Assembly (NCBI RefSeq): GCF_001641265.1
Contig: NW_020167525.1
Location: forward strand, 343,501 to 407,500
Reading direction: 5' to 3'
DNA from: Pseudogymnoascus destructans
Taxonomy: Eukaryota; Ascomycota; Leotiomycetes; Thelebolales; Thelebolaceae
Length of the DNA: 64,000 nucleotides
Positions 11,313-22,206 of this stretch are shown here, piece by piece (the stretch's first letter is position 1; every line of letters begins with the position of its first letter). The translations under genes were made by a program, and so were the position numbers. The notes under the pieces are model-generated. The model searched no databases, had not been told where the DNA came from, and was given only the letters and a program-made list of their open reading frames with translations.

Positions 11313-11842
11313 CGAAAGTAGGGGAAGAGAAGCGGAATAAGAACCTTCTCTCGATATAGAAACCAATCAATCCCGCCCTTTGAAACTTCTTGCCTTCTGA
11401 TTGCCTTCCTCTACTCCATGTCTCTATATCTCCAAACTCTTGTGAAGCAACTCGTGGCTTTTTCCATTTGCTTTTGCCATTCCGAATATCTGCATTTAGA
11501 GTTTCCATATATCCGTACTCAAGAGTTCCAACTGTTGTTGCTCTAACAAGTTCATTCTCTGCTTTTGATTTCCAATATGCATTTATCTCTCGTAGTTTCT
11601 GACATGTATCTGCTTCTCTTCTATACTTTCAGGAATCCATGAACGAGAAGGGGTGTAAGATAGAGGTTTCTGAACTCATTGCTCCCCAAAACATAACTTG
11701 AAATAAAGATTTCTTCTGTTGAATTGCCATGCTCTCTGCTGTTTGACCCCGTTGAACTGTTATCCATCATTTCTTATGTGGATTCCCTCCAAAATTGATA
11801 TATGATTCGTCTGAGAAAATAAAAATTGATCCAGCTTCAAGT
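11313..11842 (-). pseudogene. Tc1-B transposase, C-terminal part (detached)
   Basis: Read on the minus strand from about 11842, the frame gives LEAGSIFIFSDESYINFGG (first catalytic aspartate in SDES), a TGA, then QVMFWGAMSS. It continues to a C-terminal region ending AGLIGFYIERRFLFRF. Its N-terminal half lies on the plus strand at 12944-13390; see the inversion finding. Stops and frame breaks make it inactive. Confidence 0.7.
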
Positions 11843-12561
11843 TCGAAAGGATTGATATCCCATACCACTCATTGATGAAACGCTGGCCCAAGTCATAGGA
11901 GCAAAATATCTCACCAAACTGGACATTCGACATGCCTTCAATCGAATTCGAATGCAGACAGAAGAAGATGAAGACCTCACTACATTCAGAACTCGATTTG
12001 GATCATACAAATACAAGGTCATGCCCTTCAGACTCACAAATGGTCCAGCAACATTCCAGAGGTACATGAATGAAACCCTCATGGATTACCTCAACCAATT
12101 CGTCACCACATACATGGATGACATCCTTATCTACAGTGCTACTCGATCAGAGCATACAGAGCACATAAGGAAAGTCCTACAGAAGCTTCGAGAAGCTAGA
12201 CTACAAGCAAGTGGGACCTTTTAAAATTCTAGAGCGAATTGGGCAAGTTGCATATCGGCTCAAACTTCCAAACAGCATGAAGATTCATCCAGTCTTTCAT
12301 GCCAATCTATTAAGACTCGACTCGAATGATGCAATCAAAGGGCAGCAACAGGAGCCAGAGCCTCCAGTCATTGTCAATGGCGAAGAGGAGTGGGAAGTGG
12401 ATGAAATCCTCGACTCAAAAGTTATTCGAAAGAAGCTTTTCTACAAGGCAGCTTGGAAGAACTATCCACCGGATGAGACATGGTACACTGCAGAGAGCTT
12501 CGAAAATTCTCTAGAAGTTACCCAAGCATATCACAGAAAATACCCTCAGAAACAAAAATGA
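11843..12561 (+). pseudogene. Gypsy-2 pol remnant: RT joined to chromodomain by deletion
   Basis: The plus strand begins RKD-stop-YPIPLIDETLAQV (11844-11886) in the RT palm. It has KLDIRHAFNRIRMQ and the catalytic box YMDDILIYS (about 12113-12139). At about 12214 the RT frame stops and a new frame starts in the integrase tail (GPFKILERIGQVAYRLKLP). It ends in a chromodomain (EEEWEVDEILDSKV, YKAAWKNYPPDETWYTAESF). RNase H and the integrase core are deleted. The N-terminal half of the element is on the opposite strand at 13391-15629. Confidence 0.85.
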
Positions 12562-12621
12562 GAGCTTGAGACAATTGTTTTTGAAAATGAGATTTCTTGA
12601 TCAGGAGATTAACTTTGGAGT

Positions 12622-12940
12622 AGGGGGGGGAAGTGTTACGATATCAAGTGCACCTTGCAGCTCGAGTGGGGGTTCAGGGGTGTGGGGAGCTTTCCAGGGT
12701 TGGAGCGAAGTTTTCAGTTGTGGAGTGAATTCTCAGAACTGGTCTCGCTAAAGAGAATTCACTCCACAACAACATAGTTGTATATACTCGTGCGGCCTAA
12801 AAGTTTCCACAGGGTCTGTGTACAACAGCCAATTAGATTGTAGGAATCTACCAAGCACCATGTACTTGTACCCGAGTACACGCATAGAAAATGTACACGT
12901 GTAGAATATGAGAGTGAATGAAGCAATGAAGTAATGCTCA
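12622..12940 (+). repeat. Gypsy-2 polypurine tract and start of LTR-4
   Basis: AGGGGGGGGAAG (about 12622-12633) is followed at once by TGTTACGATATC, as expected for a polypurine tract abutting a 3' LTR. The LTR can be followed to about 12940, where Tc1-B sequence begins, so it is truncated. It contains the inverted pair GAGAATTC...GAATTCTC-like around 12727-12763. Confidence 0.65.
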
Positions 12941-12943
12941 ACA

Positions 12944-13390
12944 ATGGCTGAAATCTCAATACCACTACATGCTGCAATTATTACCTTGCGTGTATACATG
13001 AACGCATCATATGGAGAGATTGAAAAGAAGCTTGGAATCTCAGCTGACTCTATTGCATATATATGGCACCAAACTGTTAAAAGGGCAGGGAATACAGAAA
13101 TTCACAACCTTCTCCAACACCTCGAATCAAAGCCACGAAGCGGAAGACTACAGACGATTCAAAAGGATTCTGAAGAGTCACTATGCATATGATCTTTGCT
13201 ACTTGCAAAACCATTTGACACTTTTCAACAAGTTATTAATAAGGAAAATCTACCCTACGCACGATCAATTGTCGAACGACTTGCAAAGAATCACTCAAGT
13301 GTTGAAATTCCACAACCTATTGTACGGAAAAACATCTGCCTCAAGCCCTACTTAGATAATATCAGTCCTTCAGTACGATGGAAATTCTGC
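12944..13390 (+). pseudogene. Tc1-B transposase, N-terminal part
   Basis: The plus frame from 12944 (MAEISIPLHAAIITLRVYMN) has a helix-turn-helix (SYGEIEKKLGISADSIAYIW). After a frame break it has a further DNA-binding segment (YARSIVERLAKNHSSVEIP) ending near ISPSVRWKFCN at 13390. The natural continuation is the minus-strand piece ending at 11842. Stops at 13194 and frame changes show decay. Confidence 0.65.
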
Positions 13391-15629
13391 AATTAGCTTC
13401 CTGTAGTCACAGAATCGAAGACCACCACCTGGATTTCTCACAAACATAATGGGTGAAGAGTATGGGGCTTTGCTTGCTTCAATGAACCCTTTTGGCAAGT
13501 GCTCGAAGACATATTCTTCGACCAAATCAAGTTCTTCCTTTGCATATTCCAGAGTGGTGCATATCCCAGCTTTGCATCACATTCGAGTTCAATATGATGG
13601 TCTGAAGGTCGATGGGGAGGTAGCTTGTCTGCTGCCATTTTCGAAAAAAAACATCCAAAAATTCATGAAATTCCTTCAGAAGGATCAGTTGAGGGTCAAT
13701 TTCTTCAGTTTTGGTCTTGTTCTTGTGCTCGATTATGTCCTTCATTGATATAGCAAAGACTTGAGCTCCTTTTTGCTACATGAGCATTCGAAATGGTGCT
13801 GCGCCAATCATTGCTATGGTGCAAGGTTTTGGTTTTTCCACTTTCGGAGCAGGTTCCAGAGGAGGCATTTCTTTGGCTTTCTTCTTTGGCCTATGTCTTT
13901 AGCTTTTCGATATAGGCTCTGTTTCGAGGGCTCGATCTGGTATAGAATGGTTGCATTAATTCTCCAGTGAAGAGGACTTGATCATTGATCATATCAAGAA
14001 CAACTCCATGTTGCTTCATCCAAGCTTTCCCGAGAAATATATAGCATGTGTGATAGCAGGGGCAACCTCTCCATTGAATCCTTCAACTTGTTTTGGCTTC
14101 ACAAGTTCGACTGGGGCTATCCCTTCGATATCACATATTCTTTCTGCATCAGCAGCATTAATGAAGTTCCCACCTGTGGCACCAGTTATCAATGCATGGA
14201 CAATAGCTTTGTATTTTCCTATTCTACAAGTAGCTAAGAAAGGGGTGTCCGGATCAAAACTGGATCTCAAGGAAGAAGCTGCAATTCTGGCTGCACTGCC
14301 TCTAGTGATGACTTGTCTAGAGGCTATTCGTTTTCCGAATCGATGATAGACTCAGCTGTAGATACCTCATTCACTTGAGCTTTGAGCTTCTGGGGACAGT
14401 CTCGCGATGTCCATTTTGTTGGCATATGAAGCATTTCCCAAGTTTCATGAGCATTTCTTTTGCTCGATGTTGATGCGGTGGTCGACACAGCTTCTGCATC
14501 TTGTTTTGCATGTTCGAATCCATTGTAGGTTGAGGGATTAAAGTTCGAAGTGCCTGGCCCTGATTTTGAGTTTGGCCCATGTTGTTCGAAAAAAATTGCA
14601 GACAGCAGAGGAAATTCTCGAACTTTTGGAAAAAGTCTTCAGTGATCCCGATCGAAGGCACACAGCTCAAACTGAGTATCGAAAGCTGTATCAGAGAAAC
14701 AACACCTTTGCAGTGTTCTGGGCTGAGTTCCAAAGGCTCATGACAGAGCTTGATTACTCTGAAGAAACTTTGCTGGATGACTTGCGCTTCAAAGTCAACC
14801 AACAGATGCAGAAAGCCTTAGTGGCTGAAGTTGGAGCTACTACACTTCACGAGTTTGCAAAGAAATGCATGCTCATAGACCAGAACATCTAGCGGATCAA
14901 GGAACAAGAAGACAAAAGGAAGCCAAAGTCATTTTTTATAGAGTTTGGTCGAAGCCTTGGATTGACATATCGAACTGCCAGTCCTCCCAGTCGACTCTGA
15001 ATGTAGCTCATTTGTAAAGTCTGTGTTGGAAAATGATCAATGTTGGCTTCGAGCTTGAGGCGAATTTTCATAACCCAGTCTTCAAATGCTGGCTCTATCC
15101 CATCTGTGAGGATTGGAGGGTTTGGAATCCGAGCTGACAGTCGACTGTGAGAGTGGTGTCCTGGTTCATTCTTCAGAGCTTGTTGGGTTTGCTTTTCAAG
15201 ATATTTCTGAATTGTTTGTTGCTCTGTGATTTGTTGCTCGTTGCTCTGGATCAGTTCCTGTAACTGGAGAATGGCATCATCCTTTTCAGCCAGTATCGAA
15301 TTCGAGTCCTCTGCTAGGGCCAAATAGTCCTGAAGAATGTTCTTGTGCAAAGTCCATGCCATTTTCTGGTTGGTGACAGATAGTTTCTGGAATTCATCAA
15401 AGGTTTCAACATTCCATTCAGCCTTTTCATGTCGATTTGCAAGTATAGATTCACGTCTCTCTTGAGCTGTTTTGCCCAAAGTGTAAAAGAAGGTTTCGGA
15501 TTTGAAATTAGGATCATAAAGTTCATCAGTTTGGTTTGCAGAACTTGAAATTGATGCTCCTTCTGCCAAACCTAAGGTCGATTCTAGGTCCTTATAATGC
15601 AAGTCGTGGCGTAGTAGCGGTAATGGCAT
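13391..15629 (-). pseudogene. Gypsy-2 gag-protease-RT start, with an internal inverted block
   Basis: The minus strand starts at 15629 and gives gag (KTAQERRESILANR, PNPPILTDGIEPAFEDWVMK, GLAVRYVNPRLR). It is interrupted at 14937-14590 by the same gag running on the plus strand. It then continues with a CCHC-like FICQQNGHRE (14440-14400), a protease whose DSG is changed (ALITGATGG) and an RT start (MFVRNPGGGLRFC) ending near 13391. Family identity to Gypsy-1 is clear. Frames are broken throughout. Confidence 0.8.
14590..14937 (+). other. Inverted gag segment (micro-inversion)
   Basis: The plus strand codes EEILELLEKVFSDPDRRHTA through MQKALVAEVGATTLHEFAKK to DQNI-stop-RIKEQEDKRK. In Gypsy-1 this is exactly the segment between the two minus-strand gag pieces that flank it here. 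The ends are an A7 tract (about 14589-14595) and a T6 tract (about 14932-14937). Confidence 0.8.
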
Positions 15630-15649
15630 ACTGGCGGTAGTGGGGTTAG

Positions 15650-16575
15650 TGTAATGGTGGGTGCACCAGATGTGAGAATCTAGCCACCCAAGGAAGGGAT
15701 GAATTTACTAAGACAACACACTGTCTTAGAAAACAGAGCCAAAGGGTCATAGCTTAGACTATTCCACAACGCAGCAATCAGGTGTGTGATGTAGTGAAGT
15801 GGTTCAGACAAGTTGCAACAAATGTTGAGTCTGGGAACTCAGGGGTAAGTCAGAGGTTAACACCTCACTGACTTTTCAGAAACAAGGAGTAACAAGATGA
15901 ATGCTTGGAAGCTTGGAAAAGACGTGGAAGTATGTGATAGTCGATTTACTGTATTGTCTGCTTGCCCTTTCTTAAGGAAAGGGCAATCCTATTTATGCTA
16001 AAGGAGTGTAGTTCTCTCATTTTCCAAGACTTTCCATGACTTACCAGGCTTGGTAACTGTAGTCGACGTAAGAGAATCCCATAGAACCATCTCTTAGGTT
16101 CGTAGCCTATAGGAAGTAAAAGGAGGTCCAAGGTCAGAGTACCCCTATAGACAAATTATGTCATAGACAAATTATGTCATAGACAAATTATGTCATAACT
16201 TAACCAATCTTGTGGGTAACTAAAGAGCGATGACATGTAATGAATCATAGAGGTTCGTAGGAGCTTTTAGAGCTATCGTTCATGCTCCTAGGCCTCTAGT
16301 TGGTAGAGATATGTCATGTGGTAGTATGAGTGATGTCATGTAATGAATCATAGAGGGTTGTAGAGATATGCTATGTGGTAATATCGGCCCAGTAACTAAG
16401 GAGCGATGACGTGTAATGAATCATAGATGGTTGTAGCAATCGTTGAGTAGTATTGCTCTTGTTGTTGGTGTGATAAGCCAAAATATGTATAGTGACTTGT
16501 AGGTTTGAGGAGGAGATTTCCAAGTTTGCTCTTGAGTTTGATAGCAAACTGAGTGCAACGAATGTCAGTATGACA
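15650..16575 (+). repeat. Complete solo LTR-1 with GTTAG target duplication
   Basis: The 926-bp unit runs TGTAATGGTGGG...CAGTATGACA. GTTAG is at 15645-15649 and 16576-16580. It is the reference copy for the family. It lies just upstream of the pogo-B transposase start and in opposite orientation to the LTR-1 inserted inside that gene. Confidence 0.9.
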
Positions 16576-16620
16576 GTTAGAACCACCCCATCAAACTTAC
16601 CATCTTACCTACCCAACTCC

Positions 16621-18822
16621 ATTATGGTACGTCGAAAGAGCATAGAAGCTCAAGAGCGTAATATTGCAATAGATCAAGCTATATTAGCTATTCATTCCAA
16701 ACAATATAAGTCAGTGTATGCAGCTGCCAAAGCACTTGACCTCCCAGAACAATCTATCCGTCGTCGTATGAATGGAGGCCTCACACGCGTAGAAGCGCGT
16801 CAAAAACAACAACTATTATCAAAAATGCAAGAAGAAACACTCTTAAAGTGGATTAGAGAGCTAACAAGTAGCGGATATGCACCTAGCCACCGAATACTAC
16901 GAGAAATTGCAGAAGAGGTTCGAGCAGACCATTGCCGGGTTTTAAATTTACACAACCAACTTCACAATCAACTTCACGAACAATTTCAACCTATACCACA
17001 CCTTCCATTAGGACAAGATTGGGCACGCTTTATTAAACGTATGACTAGGAAGACGAATTGAAGTGCAAAGGATGAGTGGAGTTACAAAACAAGTCGTACA
17101 AGGGTGGTTTGACGCGTATAAGGACCTTATTTTCATACTGACATTCGTTGCACTCAGTTTGCTATCAAACTCAAGAGCAAACTTAGAAATCTCCTCCTCA
17201 AACCTACAAGTCACCACACATATCTTGGCTTATCACACCAACAACAGAAGCAATACTACTCAACGATTGCTGCAAACTCTTCTACTACATCTGTTTATGC
17301 TACATACATCACGGCATATCATTTGGACACTCATTGAACAAGTTATTAAGAAAATCTCCTCCTTAAGGGGGTGGGCCAATACTACCACATGGCATATCTC
17401 TACCAACTAGAGGCCTAGGAACATGAACGATAGCTCTAGAAGCTTCTACAACCCTCTATGATTCATTACACGTCATCGCTCCTTAGTTACCCACAAGATT
17501 GGTTAAGTTATGACATAATTTGTCTATAGGTACTCTGACCTTGGACCTTCTTTTCACTTCCTATAGGCTAGGAACCCAAGAGATGGTTCTATGGGATTCT
17601 CTTACGTTCACTACATGATTAGCAAGCTAGTTGTGGGTCGCACTTGATTTCTAATACATTTACCAAGCCTGGTTAGTCATGGAAAGTCATGGAAAATGAG
17701 AGAACTACACTCCTTTGGCATAAATAGGATTGCCCTTTCCTTAAGAAAGGGCAAGCAGACAATACAGTAAATCGACTAGCACATACTTCTACGTCTTTTC
17801 CAAGCTTCCAAGCATTGATCTTGTTATTCTCTGTTTTTGAAAAGTCAGTGAGGTGCTAACCTCTGACTTACCCCTGAATTCTCAGACTCAACATTTGTTG
17901 CAACTTGTCTAAACCACTTCACCACATCATACACCTGATTGCTGCGTTGTGGAATAGTCTAAGCTACAACCCTTTGGCTCTGTTTCCTAAGACAGTGTGT
18001 TGTCTTAGTAAATTCATCCCTTCCTTGGGTGGCTAGATTCTCATATCTGGTGCACCCACCATTACACTTATAATGCGTCTAGACATCAAAGAATACAATG
18101 TGTATAACATGGATGAGACGGGATTCTCAATCAGAACAATGGAATCTACACGGATTATTATTGACTCTACACTTTGTACACGTCATCAAGCACATTAAGG
18201 TCAGCAAGAATGGGTTTCTGCAGTCGAGTGTATTTGCATGGACGGCACAACTATCAACCCTCTTATTATATTCAAAGTCCAAAATGTACTACAGAGTTGG
18301 ATTTCACAAGATGTGATAAATAAGTGGCACTTCTCTGCAAATTCAAAAGGATGGACAAGCAATTTACATGGACTTGAGTGGCTCAAGCATGTATTTGAGC
18401 CTGCAACGCGTGCAAAAGCAAATGGAGGATAACAACAACGCCTTCTTATTTGCGACGGCCATGACAGTCATATAAGTGGGAATTTCATTTCTCACTGTAT
18501 ACAAAATCGCATATCAATCCTTATATTACCGCCACATACTTCACATGTGTTACAGCCACTTGATGTTGCAATTTTTGGACCATTGAAAAAGAGGCTTACA
18601 ACAGCTCTTTCACATTTAAATGAAGCACAACTCCTACGTGTGCAAAAAACAGAGTGGCTATCTGCATATATAACAGCAAGAGAGTTAGCATTTTCAACTC
18701 AAAATATCACTTCAGCATGGAGAGGAGCAGGACTACAACCATTTGAACCACGACGAATTATCCGTGAAGTGACACTTCAAGAAGTTATTGAAGTTGAACA
18801 ACGGCCTCGGATTCCAATATGA
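16621..18822 (+). pseudogene. pogo-B transposase, split by a solo LTR-1
   Basis: From MVRRKSIEAQERN the N-terminal part has a psq helix-turn-helix (YAAAKALDLPEQSIRRRMNG) and a CENP-B-like second DNA-binding segment. A frame break occurs near 17061, followed by VVQGWFDAYKD. The solo LTR-1 at 17131-18066 follows. The DDE domain then resumes in frame: YNVYNMDETGFSIRT, LLICDGHDSHIS, PPHTSHVLQPLDVAIFGPL, ending at 18822 (RPRIPI). Two or three further stops are present. This is the most complete copy of the family at 597-905 and 2333-2560. Confidence 0.88.
17131..18066 (-). repeat. Solo LTR-1 inside pogo-B, CTTAT duplication
   Basis: The 936-bp inverted LTR-1 starts TTTCATACTGACATTC (one change from the expected TGTCATAC) and ends CCACCATTACA. 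CTTAT occurs at 17126-17130 and 18067-18071. Removing the LTR plus one CTTAT restores the pogo frame across the site. Confidence 0.9.
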
Positions 18823-18904
18823 GCTCCACTTTCTCTAAATAAACACTGGCACTTGTAAGGGCGAAGTCTATTACTCTTGGCTAAAATATTTCCTATAATA
18901 GGTA

Positions 18905-19328
18905 ACGTACATGTATAACGAACCGGCCAAACAAGCGAACCGGCCAATCCATTTTACACCTTAAATCACGAATTTCATAACTTAATATCTCAACAACCCT
19001 TTAATAATAAGTTATAAAAATATGTACTTAGCCTTTTATAAGCATTTAAAGTACTCTATTTGATTTTTAAAGCAATTAGTATTGTAGTTATTAAGATACT
19101 AAGAATTAGGTCAAAAGTGGGGGCTAAAACTCAATATCTTAATAACTACAATACTAATTGCTTTAAAAATCAAATAGAGTACTTTAAATGCTTATAAAAG
19201 GCTAAGTACATATTTTTATAACTTATTATTAAAGGGTTGTTGAGATATTAAGTTATGAAATTCGTGATTTAAGGTGTAAAATGGATTGGCCGGTTCGCTT
19301 GTTTGGCCGGTTCGTTATACATGTACGT
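18905..19328. mobile_element. Palindromic MITE-1, TA target duplication
   Basis: The 424-bp element is an almost perfect inverted repeat with arms of about 195 bp around a short centre (about 19095-19125). Ends are ACGTACATGTATAACGAACC and its complement. TA flanks both sides (18903-18904 and 19329-19330). It has no ORF. A near-identical second copy is at 27328-29604. The terminal sequence resembles that of the pogo-C element, suggesting mobilisation by a pogo-type transposase. Confidence 0.92.
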
Positions 19329-19447
19329 TATTATGAACCGATTTGTCGACTAATAAGCCTTACAAAAAAAATCGTTGGCGCTTCCTATCGGCCCTATTCC
19401 TAGTGGTGTCAAACACGGCAAACTATCCTTGATCCGAACCTGCAAAC

Positions 19448-20815
19448 TTAAAGCGATAACGAAGCAGTCTTCGCCCATAATTTCGCTATAGTTTCGTCAT
19501 GCCAGTCCTGCTCTTCTATCAAAAGAACATGTCCTCTCCCCTCCCTCACGTAACTCTGCCCGGGCTCCAGTTGCTTTATTAGAGCCTCCCCGTGCGGGAA
19601 TGTCAACATGCGATCCTCCGTTCCATGAACGACCAAAATCCTCTCTCTCCCCACCTTGTCTCCAAGCTCCTTCAATCGCTCTGAGCTCATATCATGCCAT
19701 CCCGCGGCAATGGCTTGTAATATGAACCCCTTCGGTCCAAACCCGTCTGTGTCCGACCGCTTCTCTAGATCTTGCGCTGCGATGCGCGCAAAGTTGGTTG
19801 GGAAGTGGCTGTATGCGCCAGACTCCCAGTCCGCGTGGCCACCCGCGGGCAAGCAGCCGGGTGTAGTTGAGGAAGGCAGGCGTAGGGTGTCGGGAGCGTC
19901 GAGCCAGCTGTCAGGGAACATGTTGTAGGCGACGTCGATGATGGTGCGGTCAAGAGACTTCGGCAAGAACATGCTGACTCTATTACGTAGATTTTGCAGG
20001 AAAGGGACGGTGCGCTGGAAACGTGCAAGCGTGGAGAAAAGAGAAAGTGAGCATATGCGCTCGGGTATGAGTTGACCCTGCAGAACCGTTAGTGGCTGAA
20101 CGGGATAACAATGCAAGATATGGAGGATGGGACTGCGTACGAGTTCCTGTGCGATCATGCCGCCCATTGACACCCCAATAACGTGTAACTCGCGCTCCTG
20201 AGTCCAGCCTAGGTGATCTGCGAGCTCGACAACATCCTTCGCCATTTCAGAGGTTGAGTAGCGCATGACAGGCTTGTCAGAGCGGCCCATGCCGCGGTTG
20301 TCAAAAATCAGAAAGGAGTACTGATCTCCCTGCTCGTGGCCAAATCTCAATGTTTGCCGTTGCCATGCTGCCTATTCTTGTGTTAGCCTCTATAATTCAT
20401 GTGGGGATCTATGAGCTTGCCTTGTTGGCTCCAAGTCCTGTTATCGCCTGGAAGATTGCTTGTTAGTATAGCTCCACTCGAGTTTCAACATCTAGAACGA
20501 CGTCTTGAAATGATGTTATGATTCCGAACAGTCCGGGGTTTCCGTGGCAATCACATGTACGACATGCCATGCGGTGTCTCGTGACTTACTATGACCTTCG
20601 TCTTACCCGTTCCGTGTACCTCCCATGAAATGTTCAAAGGACCTCCTCTCCCCTCTGCAACTTTCAATTTTCCCTCCTGTGTTGGCTGAAGTTTCCACGT
20701 CACTGATGCGTAGCTAGGCAATGCCGTCACCTCGGCGGCCGTCAGCCGTGGGTGCTTGGCGGCGGTATCTGAAGGAGCATGAGCCCTATGCGGCGGTTAG
20801 TATACGACAGGGCGG
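19448..20815 (-). CDS. Alpha/beta hydrolase, multi-exon
   Basis: The last two exons (20371-20141 and 20077-19448) code an alpha/beta hydrolase fold. They contain FLIFDNRGMGRSDKP, nucleophile elbow GVSMGG (serine), an acid-containing VVHGTEDRMLTF, and a C-terminal histidine in VREGRGHVLLI. Upstream exons are 20447-20421 (AITGLGANK) and one ending at 20590 (ISWEVHGTGKTKVI). The 20372-20420 intron starts GC rather than GT. The start is uncertain; coding is seen back to about 20780-20815. The substrate cannot be told. It looks intact and is the only host-like gene in the left TE block. Confidence 0.75.
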
Positions 20816-21449
20816 CAGAGGGCCTAAGAACCTACATCGTGGAGTTACAGATGTAATCAAAATACAGAAAATGAAACAGATGAGAAGCAGGAGAGTTTGC
20901 GGGCTTGATATGTGTTGGCATTAAGGCAGGAACGCGCTTGCGCGGAATGGGGTAGGTACGTACAACTGCGGTGGCTCCTAAAATAGAACCCCACACTTTC
21001 ACATGCTAATACGCCACAGGCGGATCTGACGATTACCACGGATTACTTCATCTGGAGTCGGGGACAATGGATAGCTACAGAATATATATATGGTATGTAA
21101 GCTGAGCTACGGGATACAGCTCTTTAGTATATACCGTCGACCAACCACCCAGCTGCTATAAATTTGAAGCTAAAAGCTAGGATACTGTCTCGTACTGGAC
21201 TATCTGAAGGATGCGACCATTCTGCCGTAATATCTAACAGCAGGTTCACCTTCCCATCAACTTGGTTATCCAGATACGCGTATGGCCCCTAAACCTGTGT
21301 GTGAATCCAAGTCGAGGCCCCCGCGTCGTGTCCGGGTACCGAATAAACCGCTGTCCGATCGTTCCATGTAGACGAGTGAGTCGGACTCGTCCCTGAGGAA
21401 GCGTGCGAAGCTGTTGGCGCCGTATTGTGGCAGTTATAAGAGTGCGAGG
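20816..21449. other. No gene recognised
   Basis: This stretch is upstream of the hydrolase. No convincing ORF or repeat is seen. It may hold the hydrolase promoter or a first exon. Confidence 0.4.
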
Positions 21450-21968
21450 TCAATGAGGGGAGTTGAGGCAGCGATGAGAATCTGCGGCGAGGTGAAGGTT
21501 TTGAAGTCGCTGGTGTAGGCATATCGGATTTGGCTGGCACTGGGTGCGCCAGTGTGCTGGGAGTCGGACGTGGAGTACTGCAAGTTGAGTGAGCTTCATA
21601 GCTTGCAGTGGTGGCTGTTGTGGTTGATGCGGATGTTGTGGTCGCTCGCGGGTTTGGTTGCGGGTGACTCTGTTAAACTCAGGTTTTGGAGTGTATACAT
21701 TTCGAGTTCTCCTCACTGTAACAGTGGGTAACAGCTCTGTATCTTCATCATCAACTTCTTGGTCTGATTCATCAAGCTCTGGTTCAGGTATGATTGAGTT
21801 TTCGTTATCAGTTTCAATTTCTGAATGATGCTCTTCATCCTGGGTTTTGGAGACTCGCTGAATTAGCTGTTTATCATAATTCGTCTCACCCCTGGCTCTA
21901 TAAGGCAGTGTGATAGATGCATCTTCATTATCATTTTCAATTTCGTCCTCATCTGGGAATGGCTTCAT
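21450..21968 (-). CDS. Unrecognised acidic ORF, 172 residues
   Basis: A minus-strand ORF from 21968 begins MKPFPDEDEIENDNEDAS. The first ~90 residues are rich in Asp/Glu, followed by a basic stretch (RRTRNVYTPKPEFNRVTRN) and a Pro/Gln/His-rich tail. It resembles the variable linker of some retroelement polyproteins (Copia-type after integrase), but I see no catalytic motif. The start abuts LTR-1 sequence at 21972, so it may be a truncated fragment. Confidence 0.3.
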   Translation of the reverse strand: MKPFPDEDEIENDNEDASITLPYRARGETNYDKQLIQRVSKTQDEEHHSEIETDNENSIIPEPELDESDQEVDDEDTELLPTVTVRRTRNVYTPKPEFNRVTRNQTRERPQHPHQPQQPPLQAMKLTQLAVLHVRLPAHWRTQCQPNPICLHQRLQNLHLAADSHRCLNSPH

Positions 21969-21971
21969 AAT

Positions 21972-22206
21972 TGTAATGGTGGGTGCACCAGATGTGAGAA
22001 TCTAGCCACCCAAGCAAGGGATGATTTTACTAAGACAACACACTGTCTTAGGAAAAAGAGCCAAAGGGTCATAGCTTAGACTATTCCACAACGCAGCAAT
22101 CAGGTGTATGATATAGTGGAGTGGTTTAGACAAGCTGTAACAAATGTTGAGTCTGAGAACTCAGGGATAAGTCAGAGGTTAGCACCTCACTGACTTTTCA
22201 GAAACA
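21972..22206 (+). repeat. First 235 bp of LTR-1, fused to Gypsy-3
   Basis: It runs TGTAATGGTGGG to CTTTTCAGAAACA, matching 15650-15884, and stops abruptly where Gypsy-3 coding sequence starts. There is no 5-bp duplication at its ends, so this is a recombination or deletion junction, not a clean insertion. Confidence 0.8.

Noticed and set aside
1..17760. LTR-1 short ORFs of 61-115 residues found on both strands in each copy
   Set aside because: They are conserved only because the LTR copies are similar; no domain and no start or stop conservation beyond the DNA.
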